From contig PBKR01000015.1 in the NCBI GenBank assembly GCA_002721545.1, positions 1 through 34,816 on the forward strand: a DNA stretch of 34,816 nucleotides. The letters are read 5' to 3'. The notes beneath the pieces are model-generated. The model searched no databases. It had not been told where the DNA came from and saw only the letters and a list, made by a program, of their open reading frames with translations. Shown piece after piece: positions 8,009 to 16,952 of the stretch. This DNA is from Nitrosomonadaceae bacterium. Lineage in GTDB: Bacteria; Pseudomonadota; Gammaproteobacteria; Burkholderiales; Nitrosomonadaceae. The position numbers and the translations under genes were made by a program. Position 1 is the stretch's first letter. The number at the start of each line of letters is the position of its first letter.

Positions 8009-8270
8009 TCGATGTATCACTCCTTCCAGCCAGTGCTAATTTTATCACATTAATTTCCCAAAGATTGGAAGGCCGGCATGAGGAAACCATTTTTTAAGGT
8101 TAATTATTTTTTTCGAAATGAGTCGTTTGCTTTCCATTTAGCAAGGCCGGTCAGGTAAATAAATAATTATTGCTTAGCGGAATCTAACAAGATTGCTTGG
8201 GAGAGTTTTGATGATCCAAATTCCACTTATAGAGCTTGTTTTTTTGCGGAAATAAATTGGGTTTAGATTG
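8009..8270 (+). other. Gap with possible coding remnant
   Basis: This 262-base gap follows the ABC exporter. The frame 8168-8266 reads ESNKIAWESFDDPNSTYRAC and ends at TAG. It has a protein-like composition but no start and no recognised family, so it may be the tail of a lost gene. A 7-base inverted pair (CCTTCCA 8022-8028 and TGGAAGG 8066-8072) has a 37-base loop and is not a convincing terminator. Confidence 0.3.
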
Positions 8271-9387
8271 ATGATAAGTTATCTCTTTTCAAAACTTAAA
8301 CAAAAGGGTTTTCGTTGGTTTCTTTGGAGGCTGGGGCATGAAGTTAGAAATCCTACAACTCCCTGCCTGAAAGTAACCCTAGACAAATATGTTTATATAA
8401 AAAAAAAAAATCTCCAAAATATGGATAAAAAGTAAAGAGGATGACTTTCTATATGCTATTTATGACCTGGATATAAATGCGATTACATTCAATGTCGTAG
8501 AATTTCTGATTGATGCAGAATATGAATCCAATAAAAGAAATAAAAAGGGATTTGTGCTCGTATTTATACCGATATCAAACAATCCAAATTTAGGATATGA
8601 TGAATACGATAAAATTTATGACTCCACCAGTAAGTATTGGCGATTTCAAAATATCGTTATTCCACTAACTTTTTTGTCAGAAAAATGTAAGGGTACGTAT
8701 CTCCTCCCGGAAAGATCCGATGCTATTGAGTTTGTTAAGGGGCGTGAAATATACCCAGACTTATATGACGGCGTAAATATAAGACCCGCCCCCCCCAGCG
8801 CATTTATTCATAAGTTTGATCGGCCAAATATGTTTGATGGGCTACGAGCACCGAAGCAGGGGTTAAGGTATATTCAAACTTGGCTTAAAGAGAATAGAAT
8901 TACAAAGCCTATAGTCACTATTACAATTCGCGATAGCCAGTTTGATAAGGCTCGCAATAGCAATATTGAGGCATGGTCGCAATTCGCAAATTATTTGCTT
9001 TCAACGGATTTTCATCCTGTTGTTATCCCGGATACCGATACTGCTTTCATTAAGAAGCCGCAATTTAATGGAATAACTGTTTTTAAAGAGTGTGCTTGGA
9101 ATATAGGGCTGAGAGCATCATTGTGTGAATCGGCATTTCTTAATTTCACATGCCCAAGTGGTGCGGGAGCAGTTTCTGTGTTTAACCCTAGGTGTAGCTA
9201 TATTTTTATGAATGTTCTTCCTGAGGGTTCTATTAATACAACTGAAGAAGTACTTAGAAAAGATGGTTGGCCCTTTGGATCAAGTTTTAAATTTGCCACC
9301 CCAAAACAAAAATTAGTATGGAAAGCAGATACGTTTGAAAATATTGTTCATGAATTCGAGTTATTTCTTAGCGATCATGCGGTATGA
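8271..9387 (+). pseudogene. Conserved glycan-locus protein of unknown function, frame broken at an A12 run
   Basis: The ATG at 8271 opens a frame reading MISYLFSKLKQKGFRWFLWR and then GHEVRNPTTP, an N-terminus I associate with proteins in surface-polysaccharide loci. At a run of twelve A (8399-8410) the frame is lost and it stops at 8433-8435. One A fewer joins it to ISKIWIKSKEDDFLYAIYDL and onward through a long open frame to the stop at 9387, giving about 371 residues. The downstream part alone could start at GTG 8554 (277 residues). The C-terminal half contains KPIVTITIRDS, HPVVIPDTDTAF and RASLCESAFLNFTCPSG, reminiscent of GT-B-like or nucleotide-sugar-binding folds, but I do not recognise the family. 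It may be a pseudogene, a sequencing error, or a gene expressed by slippage on the A-run. Confidence 0.65.
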
Positions 9388-9731
9388 CTGTGGGTATGAA
9401 AAAATGGAAGGTATTTTTATTAAAGGTTCATGACTAATTAAAGCCATTAAAATAGTTTGGGCTTCAGTTGTCACAAAGAGTTACGCTGCCCTGAAACGTG
9501 CCCGAATTTCGATGAAGAAGTTCCGGGAAACTTTAAAGTATTCTTCGTTAGACCTTGAGGTGACCAAGGTTGCCCAATAATTCTGGGAACAAGTTTTGAC
9601 AGAGCCGAACTAAGGTTATCCGGATATTTGAATAGTTCAATTTCTATCCGATCAGAACACTTAACGAATCCGCAGAATTAGAGGAAGGTTAGTCTTTTAA
9701 GATAGATTGTAACAGTAAGGTCAAGCATTCT
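9388..9731 (+). other. Gap without recognisable gene
   Basis: These 344 bases lie between the frameshifted gene and the methyltransferase tail. All six frames are broken into short pieces. One piece (near 9500-9640) has a protein-like look but no family I can name. It is most likely decayed coding DNA. Confidence 0.45.
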
Positions 9732-9824
9732 ATGGAAGACTGGAAATATATATTAAAAGATGTAAGTTATACTGGTGACTACTATTGGTGGTTTATATTG
9801 CAAATGCCTGATAAATTAAAATGA
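9732..9824 (+). pseudogene. C-terminal scrap of a SAM methyltransferase
   Basis: The 30-codon frame reads MEDWKYILKDVSYTGDYYWW and on to a TGA at 9822-9824. The segment DWKxxxxxVxYTGDYYW closely matches the C-terminus of the intact methyltransferase at 19703-20368 (EWKGFFNEVGYTGDYYW). Nothing upstream matches the rest of that protein, so only the tail survives. This fragment is evidence that a second methyltransferase of the same family once sat in this locus. It is too short to be functional. Confidence 0.6.
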
Positions 9825-9854
9825 AAAACAGTTGTAAAACGATAACAACGTGGA

Positions 9855-10277
9855 TTGGTATTGATCCCATATGGAGAGCAAAAGATCATTTTCATAAATA
9901 AGAAAACGCAAATCCTTGGTCGATTTATTGAAGAATTAAGAGATAGCTCAGAAATCGAGAAAAGACTTGACCTAGTAATATCAGCCCATACATTTGAGCA
10001 TGCTGAAGACCTTTTCGATCAGTTTAAAATGTTAATTGGTTTAGCTACTGTTAAAAAGGGTTTTATGAGCTTTTTAGAATTATTACGTCTTGCACATGAA
10101 CAATTGGTTCAGCTTGACGAGCCTTGTTATGGCTTTGGGGCGGCTCAGATGTTACCTGTTTTAACTCATCATATGGGGTCAGACCTTGGTTTTCTGAAAG
10201 CTCTTATTGATGATAATGGTGAGCGAATTGGTAAGTGCCTACCTGGAATTGATTGTTTTATTGTGGCTCCTAGCTAA
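9855..10277 (+). pseudogene. C-methyltransferase remnant with internal deletion
   Basis: The open frame of 140 residues starts only at TTG and has no Shine-Dalgarno. It contains DLVISAHTFEHAEDLFDQF, the 'D-V-V-x-x-x-H-x-x-E-H' motif IV region of class I methyltransferases. It then passes directly to CYGFGAAQMLPVLTHHMGSD and IDDNGERIGKCLPGID, the C-terminal Rossmann-like domain of sugar C-methyltransferases (Methyltransf_14 type). The SAM-binding motif I and the N-terminal zinc-binding domain are missing, and the segment between the two retained parts is much too short. The protein in full-length relatives is about 400 residues. It therefore looks like a collapsed gene that happens to remain open, perhaps once part of a branched-sugar methylation step. 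Confidence 0.6.
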
Positions 10278-10493
10278 ATAAAAAATTTTAGTGATATTGC
10301 AGTTGTGGTTACTGCTTTAGGATAGTATGCGGTCAATTCTCAGAAGATTGCTGGATTTATCGCCAAGACGATTATTAAATCCTATAAATATCTTCTGATT
10401 AACTAGGAGTTAAATTAGTTCTGGTATGCAGGATGAATGAGTTATGCTCATTCCTCGTACACCAGAAATGAGTATAACTCGTTTTCAAGATAA

Positions 10494-10499
10494 GGGAGG
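10494..10499 (+). promoter_or_regulatory. Shine-Dalgarno deciding the SDR start
   Basis: GGGAGG within AAGGGAGGT lies 4 bases before GTG 10504. The upstream ATG at 10444 has no such site. This favours the shorter SDR product, whose N-terminus then matches the family. Confidence 0.65.
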
Positions 10500-10503
10500 T
10501 ATT

Positions 10504-11280
10504 GTGGATTTAGGGATTAAGGGTAAAAGAGTATTGGTTACAGGAACTGGGCGAGGCCTTGGCTATGCTATCGCTTTAACCTTGGTCGAAGAAGGGGCAA
10601 AGGTTGCTGCGATTTCTAGAAAAAGGGAAAACCTTGACAAATTGATGGAGGAAATTGGCGGAACTGAAAATGGTCATTATGCAATAGCGTGCAATTTAGC
10701 GGAAGAAGGAGCCCCTCAGAAAATATTAGAGGAATTAAATGACAATTTTGGATGTATCGATATTCTTGTTAATAATTTAGGTGGAACTCTGGATATTGTT
10801 GACCCTCTTTGCTCAATTCAAGATTGGCGAGATATTTTTCGTTTTAATCTTGAGGTAGCCATTGAACTTAATAATTTGGTTATTCCAAAAATGAAAGAAT
10901 TGGGTTGGGGAAGAATTGTTAATATTTGTTCTACAGCATCCATGGAGAACAATGGGCCTGTGACATATTGCACAGTGAAGGCGGCTTTCTTGGCTTATAC
11001 TCGTTGTATGGGCAGGGTCTTGGCTAAAGATGGGATCGTTATGAGTGCTGTACTTCCAGGAGCAATTAATACAGAAGGAGGACATTGGGAAAAAGCATTA
11101 AAAGAAAGACCTGAGCATGTAAAAAAATATCTTGAAGAGAGGTGTCCCCTAGGTCGATTTGGCAATTCAAGAGATATAGGATATATGGTTGCCTTTTTAA
11201 GCTCTAATTTGGCAGAATTTTCACAGGGTTCTATCATTCCTGTTGATGGCGGACAAAGTCGGCACTTTTTTTCACAATAA
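10504..11280 (+). CDS. Short-chain dehydrogenase/reductase (classical SDR)
   Basis: The GTG at 10504 is chosen because of the Shine-Dalgarno before it and because the product then starts MDLGIKGKRVLVTGTGRGLG, as classical SDRs do (258 residues). A longer version from ATG 10444 would add 20 unlikely residues. Visible are the TGxxxGxG cofactor loop, NNLGG in place of NNAGG, the catalytic Ser in ICSTAS, and YCTVK as the YxxxK pair. The C-terminal VDGGQS is also typical. It should oxidise or reduce a hydroxyl/keto group with NAD(P)H in the cytosol. It opens the run of sugar-modification genes ahead of the aminotransferase, so a keto-sugar or keto-acid substrate is plausible, but this is inference. 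Confidence 0.88.
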   Translation: MDLGIKGKRVLVTGTGRGLGYAIALTLVEEGAKVAAISRKRENLDKLMEEIGGTENGHYAIACNLAEEGAPQKILEELNDNFGCIDILVNNLGGTLDIVDPLCSIQDWRDIFRFNLEVAIELNNLVIPKMKELGWGRIVNICSTASMENNGPVTYCTVKAAFLAYTRCMGRVLAKDGIVMSAVLPGAINTEGGHWEKALKERPEHVKKYLEERCPLGRFGNSRDIGYMVAFLSSNLAEFSQGSIIPVDGGQSRHFFSQ

Positions 11281-11433
11281 GTTTATTTTCTGTAATAAAT
11301 TTTATTGCAATGTTCAACTGAAAAATTATCATAATTAATGAAAGATCAGGCCGGTCATGTTTTACATAATGGCAAAGAAAAAAGAGCTAGAGCATTAACG
11401 GGCTTGGTCGAAAAACACTGAACAGGTTTTCTT

Positions 11434-12603
11434 ATGAAAAGTCTCTCGCATATTGCTGGCAAACTGCAAGGCCAAAAAATGTTTCAGATCCTTGCACAAG
11501 CAAAAGAGCTTGAGCAAAAGGGTGTTGATGTAATTCATTTGGAAATTGGAGATCCTGATTTTAACAGTCCCCCTCAAGTGATCGAGGCGGCATGCGCTGG
11601 TTTGCGAAATGGTCACACACATTACACCATCTCCGCGGGCATGAAAGAGTTCCGTGAGGTCGCCGCAGAAATGACCCAGCGTTCAAGAGGGTTTCTGCCT
11701 ACAATTGACCAGATTCTTGTGACACCAGGTGCAAATATACAGCTCTATCTGGCCATTGCATGCCTCGTTAATCCTGGCGAAGAGGTGATCATCACCGACC
11801 CTTGTTTTGTGAGTTACACTTCGATAATTGAGCTTTGTGGTGCCAAAGCCGTGAAAGTTCCATTACTTGAACAAAACGAATTTAATGTTGATCCAAAAGA
11901 TTTGCGCAAGGCAGTCACAAAAAATACCAGGATGATTATTATTAACTCGCCAAATAATCCCACGGGCGCATTGATGACTGAGGAGGAGATTAAAGAAGTA
12001 TATGAAATTGCTGAAAGTTTTGATTTGTATCTCCTGAGTGATGAGGTTTATGGGCGTATGGTCTACAAAGATGATCGCACGCAATTCTTTTCTCCCTCCG
12101 TTTATGATCAGTGTAAAAAGCGTACCTTGCTCGTTCATTCTTTTAGTAAATCTTATGCAATGACAGGATGGAGGATTGGGGCTGTTGCAGGTCCTGAGAT
12201 GGTGATTCAGCGCATGGCTTTACTTCTTGAGACGATAACATCTTGTGTTTCTCCATTTATACAGATGGCGGCGGTGCAGGCGATGACCAGTAGTCAAGAC
12301 TATATTGATGAAATGATTTTGACCTATCGAAAAAGGAGAGATCTGATTGTTGCGGGTCTAAATGATATTGATGGCATACAATGTCTGAAACCGGGTGGCG
12401 CATTTTATGTTTTCCCGAATATTAAAGGTACTGGTTTAGCCTCTGAAGATTTTAGTAATACCGTGCTAGCAAATACTGGAGTCGCTACCTGCCCTGGAAA
12501 TTATTTTGGTGAAGGTGGGGAGGGATATGTTCGGTTTTGTTATACTAATTCAGATGAGAAGATATTGGAAGCCATTGACAGAATAAAAAAGTTTTTAAGT
12601 TGA
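11434..12603 (+). CDS. PLP-dependent class I/II aminotransferase
   Basis: The 389-residue length is normal for fold-type I aspartate aminotransferase-like enzymes. Motifs include EIGDPDF (about residues 37-43), HYTISAGMKEFRE, NSPNNPTGA (171-179), SDEVYG (202-207) and the PLP Lys239 in SFSKSYAMTGWRIG. It would move an amino group between an amino acid and a keto acid in the cytosol. It is distinct from the DegT/DnrJ/EryC1 fold that makes most amino sugars, which is a point of interest in a glycan locus. It sits directly before the acetolactate-synthase-like gene (65-base gap), so the two may act in sequence on a keto acid. The substrate cannot be predicted from motifs. Confidence 0.9.
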   Translation: MKSLSHIAGKLQGQKMFQILAQAKELEQKGVDVIHLEIGDPDFNSPPQVIEAACAGLRNGHTHYTISAGMKEFREVAAEMTQRSRGFLPTIDQILVTPGANIQLYLAIACLVNPGEEVIITDPCFVSYTSIIELCGAKAVKVPLLEQNEFNVDPKDLRKAVTKNTRMIIINSPNNPTGALMTEEEIKEVYEIAESFDLYLLSDEVYGRMVYKDDRTQFFSPSVYDQCKKRTLLVHSFSKSYAMTGWRIGAVAGPEMVIQRMALLLETITSCVSPFIQMAAVQAMTSSQDYIDEMILTYRKRRDLIVAGLNDIDGIQCLKPGGAFYVFPNIKGTGLASEDFSNTVLANTGVATCPGNYFGEGGEGYVRFCYTNSDEKILEAIDRIKKFLS

Positions 12604-12668
12604 TTTTCAATAAAGTGAATATTTTTACGTGTAGGCAAGAAATAATTGCTGTTTATAAGTGAGCCCCT

Positions 12669-14381
12669 ATGAAACTTACCGATGCTCTAGCTAGACATCT
12701 TAAAAAAAATGGTGTTAGCCATGTCTTTGGTTTGCAAGGCGGCGCAGTGGTTCACATCTTTGACTCCCTTGAAGAAAATGGAATTGGTGTGACCTATATG
12801 CATCATGAAGAGTCTGCCGCACTCGCTGCAGTGGCTCATGCCAAGGTTTCAGGAGAGTTAGGTTGTGTTGTTGTAACAACTGGGCCGGGGTCTACAAATG
12901 CGATAACCGGGCTTCTTGCTTCTTGGCAGGACTCGATCCCTTGCATCTTCATAAGTGGACAAGCAAGATCCCAGCATACCTCATATGGTCGTAGGGTGCG
13001 TCAGGTAGGTACCCAGGAAGTTAATATTTGCGATATTGTCGCACCAATTTCAAAATACACCAAGTTTGTCAAAAATAAAGATAACTTTGTTAGTGAATTG
13101 GATCAAGCTATCGATATTGCCCGGGGTGATCGACCCGGACCTGTTTGGTTGGATTTAGCTCTTGATATCCAGTGGGATGATATATCTTTCGATGAAAATA
13201 TCGAAACTGAAGTCACTAAGGAGAAAGAGGTTTATCTTGATTTGGTTAGTGCCTCTGAATCATTGAAATTGTTGAATCAGTCAGAAAAACCCCTGCTCAT
13301 TATTGGGTACGGTATACGGTTGGCAGGTTGTGCAATAAGTCTGAATAAATTGGTGGAAAAACATAATATTCCATTTGTTACAACTTGGACAGCCTCAGAC
13401 CTTTTTCCAACAGCCCACCCCTTAAACTTGGGTATCATAGGCATGAGTGGGCAGCGAGGCGCCAATCGATCTGTATTTCAATGTGATCTGTTTATTTGTC
13501 TGGGCACCCATTTGTCAATTCCGCATACCACGACTTTATTTGACTCTTATGCGCCGCAGGCAAAGAAAGTTATTGTCAATATTGACGGTGACCAACTTGA
13601 TAACCTAAATGTAAAGTTTGATCTCAAGATTCTCGGTGATGTGGCAAAATATATTAATTGGCTATCCAAGGAAGACATTAAAGAAATCAGTTGGCCAGGT
13701 ATTTCTGTGTTTAAGGAGCAGAATTGGTACAGTCCCAAAATTAACCAGTCCCCTAATTCAAATATTTATATTCGAGAATTAACAAAGCAGGCAACTGGAA
13801 AAATTTGTCTGGTAGTTGATGGAGGTGGCACAGCCCTTTATGCTGGATTTCAGAGTTCCTTCCTAAAGAATGGAGATAGAATTATCTGCTCCTCAGCAAT
13901 TTCTGCTATGGGAACAGGTTTAGCAGAGACAATTGGAGTATCAAAATCCAAAGAATTTTCTAAGATTCTGTGTGTTATAGGTGATGGAAGTTTTCTGATG
14001 AATATCCAGGATTTGCAATCGATACGCCAGGATAATATTAACGTGGTGATCAGCGTAATTAATAATAATGGGTATTTGGCAATAAGAAATACACAAAAGG
14101 AGTTTCTAGGAGGGAGATTGTATGGCACCCATCCAGATTGGAAACTAACGACTCCCTCTATAGAAAAGATTGCTAATGCATTCGATATTCCTTTTGTTCG
14201 TTTGGATACAGCTGAAGATATTGGGCCGATGATTACTAGGCTTTCCAAGGAACGAGGGCCGATTATTTGTGAGGTAGTGGTTGACGAGAATCAGGATGTT
14301 CTATTTAAGCAAGGATTCTTAGATAATGGTGATGGAAAATTTAGCCCACAACCCCTTTCTGAAATGGCACCTTTCCTATAA
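12669..14381 (+). CDS. Thiamine diphosphate-dependent enzyme, acetolactate synthase-like
   Basis: This 570-residue protein has the full three-domain POX/ALS layout. The N-terminal Pyr domain has FGLQGG and the catalytic Glu47 in MHHEESAA, then TGPGSTNAITGL. The central domain follows, and the C-terminal PP domain has the ThDP motif GDGSF (residues 438-442) ending in INNNGYLAI. It is a stand-alone catalytic subunit with no ilvN-like regulatory gene beside it. Enzymes of this family decarboxylate a 2-keto acid and transfer the resulting carbanion. YerE, which adds a two-carbon branch to a keto sugar in yersiniose synthesis, belongs to the same superfamily. A similar use in this glycan locus is possible but is inference. 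It lies between the aminotransferase and the radical SAM gene, same strand. Confidence 0.88.
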   Translation: MKLTDALARHLKKNGVSHVFGLQGGAVVHIFDSLEENGIGVTYMHHEESAALAAVAHAKVSGELGCVVVTTGPGSTNAITGLLASWQDSIPCIFISGQARSQHTSYGRRVRQVGTQEVNICDIVAPISKYTKFVKNKDNFVSELDQAIDIARGDRPGPVWLDLALDIQWDDISFDENIETEVTKEKEVYLDLVSASESLKLLNQSEKPLLIIGYGIRLAGCAISLNKLVEKHNIPFVTTWTASDLFPTAHPLNLGIIGMSGQRGANRSVFQCDLFICLGTHLSIPHTTTLFDSYAPQAKKVIVNIDGDQLDNLNVKFDLKILGDVAKYINWLSKEDIKEISWPGISVFKEQNWYSPKINQSPNSNIYIRELTKQATGKICLVVDGGGTALYAGFQSSFLKNGDRIICSSAISAMGTGLAETIGVSKSKEFSKILCVIGDGSFLMNIQDLQSIRQDNINVVISVINNNGYLAIRNTQKEFLGGRLYGTHPDWKLTTPSIEKIANAFDIPFVRLDTAEDIGPMITRLSKERGPIICEVVVDENQDVLFKQGFLDNGDGKFSPQPLSEMAPFL

Positions 14382-14466
14382 ATGAGTAAAACTTGAAATT
14401 TTCTTCGAAAATAATACTATACTAATAGTTGTGCTTGCGAGTTAAATTCACTTTATTGGAAACCTT

Positions 14467-16047
14467 ATGACCATTAAAAAAATTCTTGTAGTAGTTCCTC
14501 CTTTGGTTAAAAGAAAAAGTAGTGATATTGCTTATAAGTATCTTGACTTTGAAACTTATCGTCTCATAACTCCAATTGATGCAGTAACTATGGCATCTGA
14601 CCTAGTTCAGAGAGGTTTTGAAGCCATAGTTTTTGATTTAGGAACTTTCCGAGATAATGGGATATCAGGCCTCACCGTAAAACTGAAAAAGTTTTGCCCG
14701 GATTTTGTTGTCTTGTCCAATTCCATTCTAACTTTTGGAAGCACTTTTGATGTGGATGGGAAAGAAATTTTTCAGACAGCAAGAAATGTTCTACCAGATT
14801 GTATTACTGTTTTAACGGGAACTCATGCTACTAACTATCCCGGAAAAGCTGTAAAAGAAAAGGTTTGTGATTATTCCATTAAAGGCGAACCTGAGCTGGC
14901 AGTAGGTGATCTGATTGAATGTTTAAACCGGGATATAAACTCTATTAAATCAATTAGAGGCATATCTTTTATCAATCCTAAGGAAGAATTGGTTGAATCG
15001 TCTGATTTTTCCAGGATTCAAATAGAGGATTTGCCTAAGCCAAATTATAAACTCGTAGACGCTTCACAAAGAGAAAAATATTTTGAGTTTCTCGAATTTG
15101 GAAAAATTCGATTCCCTGAAACAAGCCCAAAATACCGTGACATAATGACTTCGCGAGGTTGCATCATTGATTGCAGCTTTTGCAGCGTCAAGCATTTGAG
15201 GGGGGGGCAAAAATATCGCCGGAAAAACCTTGACGTTGTAATGGCCGAAATTGAAGATGCTTTAGAAGAGGGTATTGAAGAGATTCATTTTTTTGATGAC
15301 TTATTTGTAGAGGATGACCAACAAGCTCTTGAGTTCGCCGAGGCCTTGGTAAAAAGAAAGCTTAAATTCCCCTGGTTTGTTGCTCAAGGGATGCCACTAT
15401 GGTCTATGACCTTGGAGGCCTTGAAGGCCCTCAAAGAAACAGGAATGTATCGCCTAATTGCTCCGTTTGAATCAGGGAGTGACAGAATACTGAAAAGTGT
15501 TGTTGGGAAACTGGCCTCCGTAAAACACAATTTGTCAGTGATTAGGTGGGCGCGGGAGTTAAACTTGGAAATTATAGGCTTGTTCGTCATTGGTCTTCCA
15601 GGAGAAACTCGCCAAGATCTTTTGACCACTCTTGAATTCGCAGAATCAAATTCCAAAATTGATTATTCAGTTTTTTCTATTGCCACCCCATTGGTTGGAA
15701 CACGTATGACCAAAAAAGCAATCAAGGAGGGTATGTATGAAGATAAGGGACATCTCCAAAAAGTGATAAAAAGAACGGTTGGTTTGTTGAAAACTGCTGA
15801 ATTCAGTGAACTGGATTTAGGTTTAATTCGAACATTTGAATGGGATAGAATTAACTTTTCAACTCTTTCCAGACGGCAAAAATATTGTGAAATGGTGGGA
15901 ATGTCTTTGGAGGATTTGGACTTGTCAAGGAAAACCTCTAAAGAAAAATTCTACTATTACTTCCCTGACTATAAGGGACCATTATCCTTTAAAGAGTTTT
16001 TTCACTCGGAAGAAATGGTGTTAGAAACTGCGCCAAATATTATTTGA
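14467..16047 (+). CDS. Radical SAM protein with N-terminal B12-binding-like domain
   Basis: This 526-residue protein has the architecture of the BchE/cobalamin-dependent radical SAM group. Residues 1-150 form a Rossmann-like domain (ILVVVPPL, then VFDLGTF, VVLSNS, TVLTGTHAT and YSIKGEPE). Residues about 225-420 form the radical SAM core with the cluster motif GCIIDCSFCS (Cys232, Cys236, Cys239, a canonical CxxxCxxC). IEEIHFFDD and GLFVIGLPGETRQDL mark later barrel strands. The usual DxHxxG His of base-on-to-base-off B12 binding is not seen, as in many members. Members perform methylations, ring changes or cyclisations on unreactive carbons. The target here is unknown. It is the strongest hint that the block makes a chemically unusual product. 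Confidence 0.87.
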   Translation: MTIKKILVVVPPLVKRKSSDIAYKYLDFETYRLITPIDAVTMASDLVQRGFEAIVFDLGTFRDNGISGLTVKLKKFCPDFVVLSNSILTFGSTFDVDGKEIFQTARNVLPDCITVLTGTHATNYPGKAVKEKVCDYSIKGEPELAVGDLIECLNRDINSIKSIRGISFINPKEELVESSDFSRIQIEDLPKPNYKLVDASQREKYFEFLEFGKIRFPETSPKYRDIMTSRGCIIDCSFCSVKHLRGGQKYRRKNLDVVMAEIEDALEEGIEEIHFFDDLFVEDDQQALEFAEALVKRKLKFPWFVAQGMPLWSMTLEALKALKETGMYRLIAPFESGSDRILKSVVGKLASVKHNLSVIRWARELNLEIIGLFVIGLPGETRQDLLTTLEFAESNSKIDYSVFSIATPLVGTRMTKKAIKEGMYEDKGHLQKVIKRTVGLLKTAEFSELDLGLIRTFEWDRINFSTLSRRQKYCEMVGMSLEDLDLSRKTSKEKFYYYFPDYKGPLSFKEFFHSEEMVLETAPNII

Positions 16048-16058
16048 AACCATAAATT

Positions 16059-16952
16059 ATGCCAGGGATTCAAATTGTGGGAGCGGGGGGGTTCCTCGGA
16101 AGAAATCTTCTTCAATATTTTAAAGAGCAGGAATACACCGTATTTAGCACTTCCCATCAAAAACACTTAACCAATTCAGTAGATACCTCATTTCTGGATT
16201 TATTAAACCCTGACTTCCAGTTTTTGCCATCCATTGCTCCAAAAATTCAGTTTTCTATCCTTTGCAGTAGTGAAACCAATATTGATAAATGTAAAAATGA
16301 ATATAAAATGTCCGAAACTTTGAACGTAACTAACACAATACAATTAATAGAGAAATTTTGGGCGAATAGTATTACGCCTGTTTTTATTTCTTCTGATGTT
16401 GTTTTTGATGGCAAAATAGGCAACTATAGCGAAGATGCAAATTGCAATCCTATCACCCAATATGGAAAGCAAAAAAGATTTGTTGAAAAATTTCTAATTG
16501 ATTCAAAGAAGCCCTGGTTGATAGTTAGGTTGTGTAAAGTATTTGATGTTAAATACAAGGATTGTACTTTGATAACTAGTTGGTTAGACTCTTTGCGGGA
16601 AGGAAAAACAATTAAATGTGCAGATGATCAATTTATTTCACCTACATATATTGTAGATCTTTGTAAAGCTATTGAAAGCCTAATTAGAATTGGCAAAACC
16701 GGTGTTTACCATGCTTGTTCTCCACAAATATTCAGTCGATTTGAACTGGGAATCAAAGTTGCTCAATTTTTTCAGATTGATCAGGAAGCTGTTGAGAAAT
16801 GTTCTATTTCAGATTTTAGTTTTATAGAGCCTCGGTCATCTTTCAGTACGCTGAACCCCCAAAAACTGATTTCTGAATTAGATTTTAATTTTTCCACAAT
16901 GGAAAATTGCTTTGATAAAATTCTCTATAATTACGAAAATATTAAATCTTAA
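16059..16952 (+). CDS. RmlD-like NAD(P)-dependent sugar reductase
   Basis: This 297-residue extended-type SDR starts MPGIQIVGAGGFLGRNLLQY, with a VGAGGFLG dinucleotide-binding loop. Further landmarks are VFISSDVVFDG and QYGKQK (the YxxxK pair), VRLCKVFDV and SPTYIVDLC, all in the order seen in dTDP-4-dehydrorhamnose reductase (RmlD). Such enzymes reduce a keto group on a nucleotide-linked sugar. It starts 11 bases after the radical SAM gene and is likely translated from the same message. A 209-base gap follows, so it probably ends this block. The exact sugar is unknown; it may also act as a reductase for a different scaffold, since sequence matches to RmlD are only at motif level. Confidence 0.8.
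   Translation: MPGIQIVGAGGFLGRNLLQYFKEQEYTVFSTSHQKHLTNSVDTSFLDLLNPDFQFLPSIAPKIQFSILCSSETNIDKCKNEYKMSETLNVTNTIQLIEKFWANSITPVFISSDVVFDGKIGNYSEDANCNPITQYGKQKRFVEKFLIDSKKPWLIVRLCKVFDVKYKDCTLITSWLDSLREGKTIKCADDQFISPTYIVDLCKAIESLIRIGKTGVYHACSPQIFSRFELGIKVAQFFQIDQEAVEKCSISDFSFIEPRSSFSTLNPQKLISELDFNFSTMENCFDKILYNYENIKS

Noticed and set aside
8022-8072. Inverted repeat CCTTCCA/TGGAAGG as a terminator after the ABC exporter
   Set aside because: The loop is 37 bases, the stem is 7 bases and there is no T-run after it.
9500-9640. Coding-like pieces between the frameshifted gene and the methyltransferase scrap
   Set aside because: Some pieces look protein-like, but frames break often and no family could be named.
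8046-11356. Scattered short AGGCCGG-containing words (near 8071, 8148 and 11350) as a repeat family
   Set aside because: Shared length is only about 7-10 bases with unrelated flanks; not distinguishable from chance.
13850-14248. Minus-strand open frame of 132 codons inside the ALS-like gene
   Set aside because: It is antisense to the conserved ThDP-binding domain, with no start signals or family motifs.
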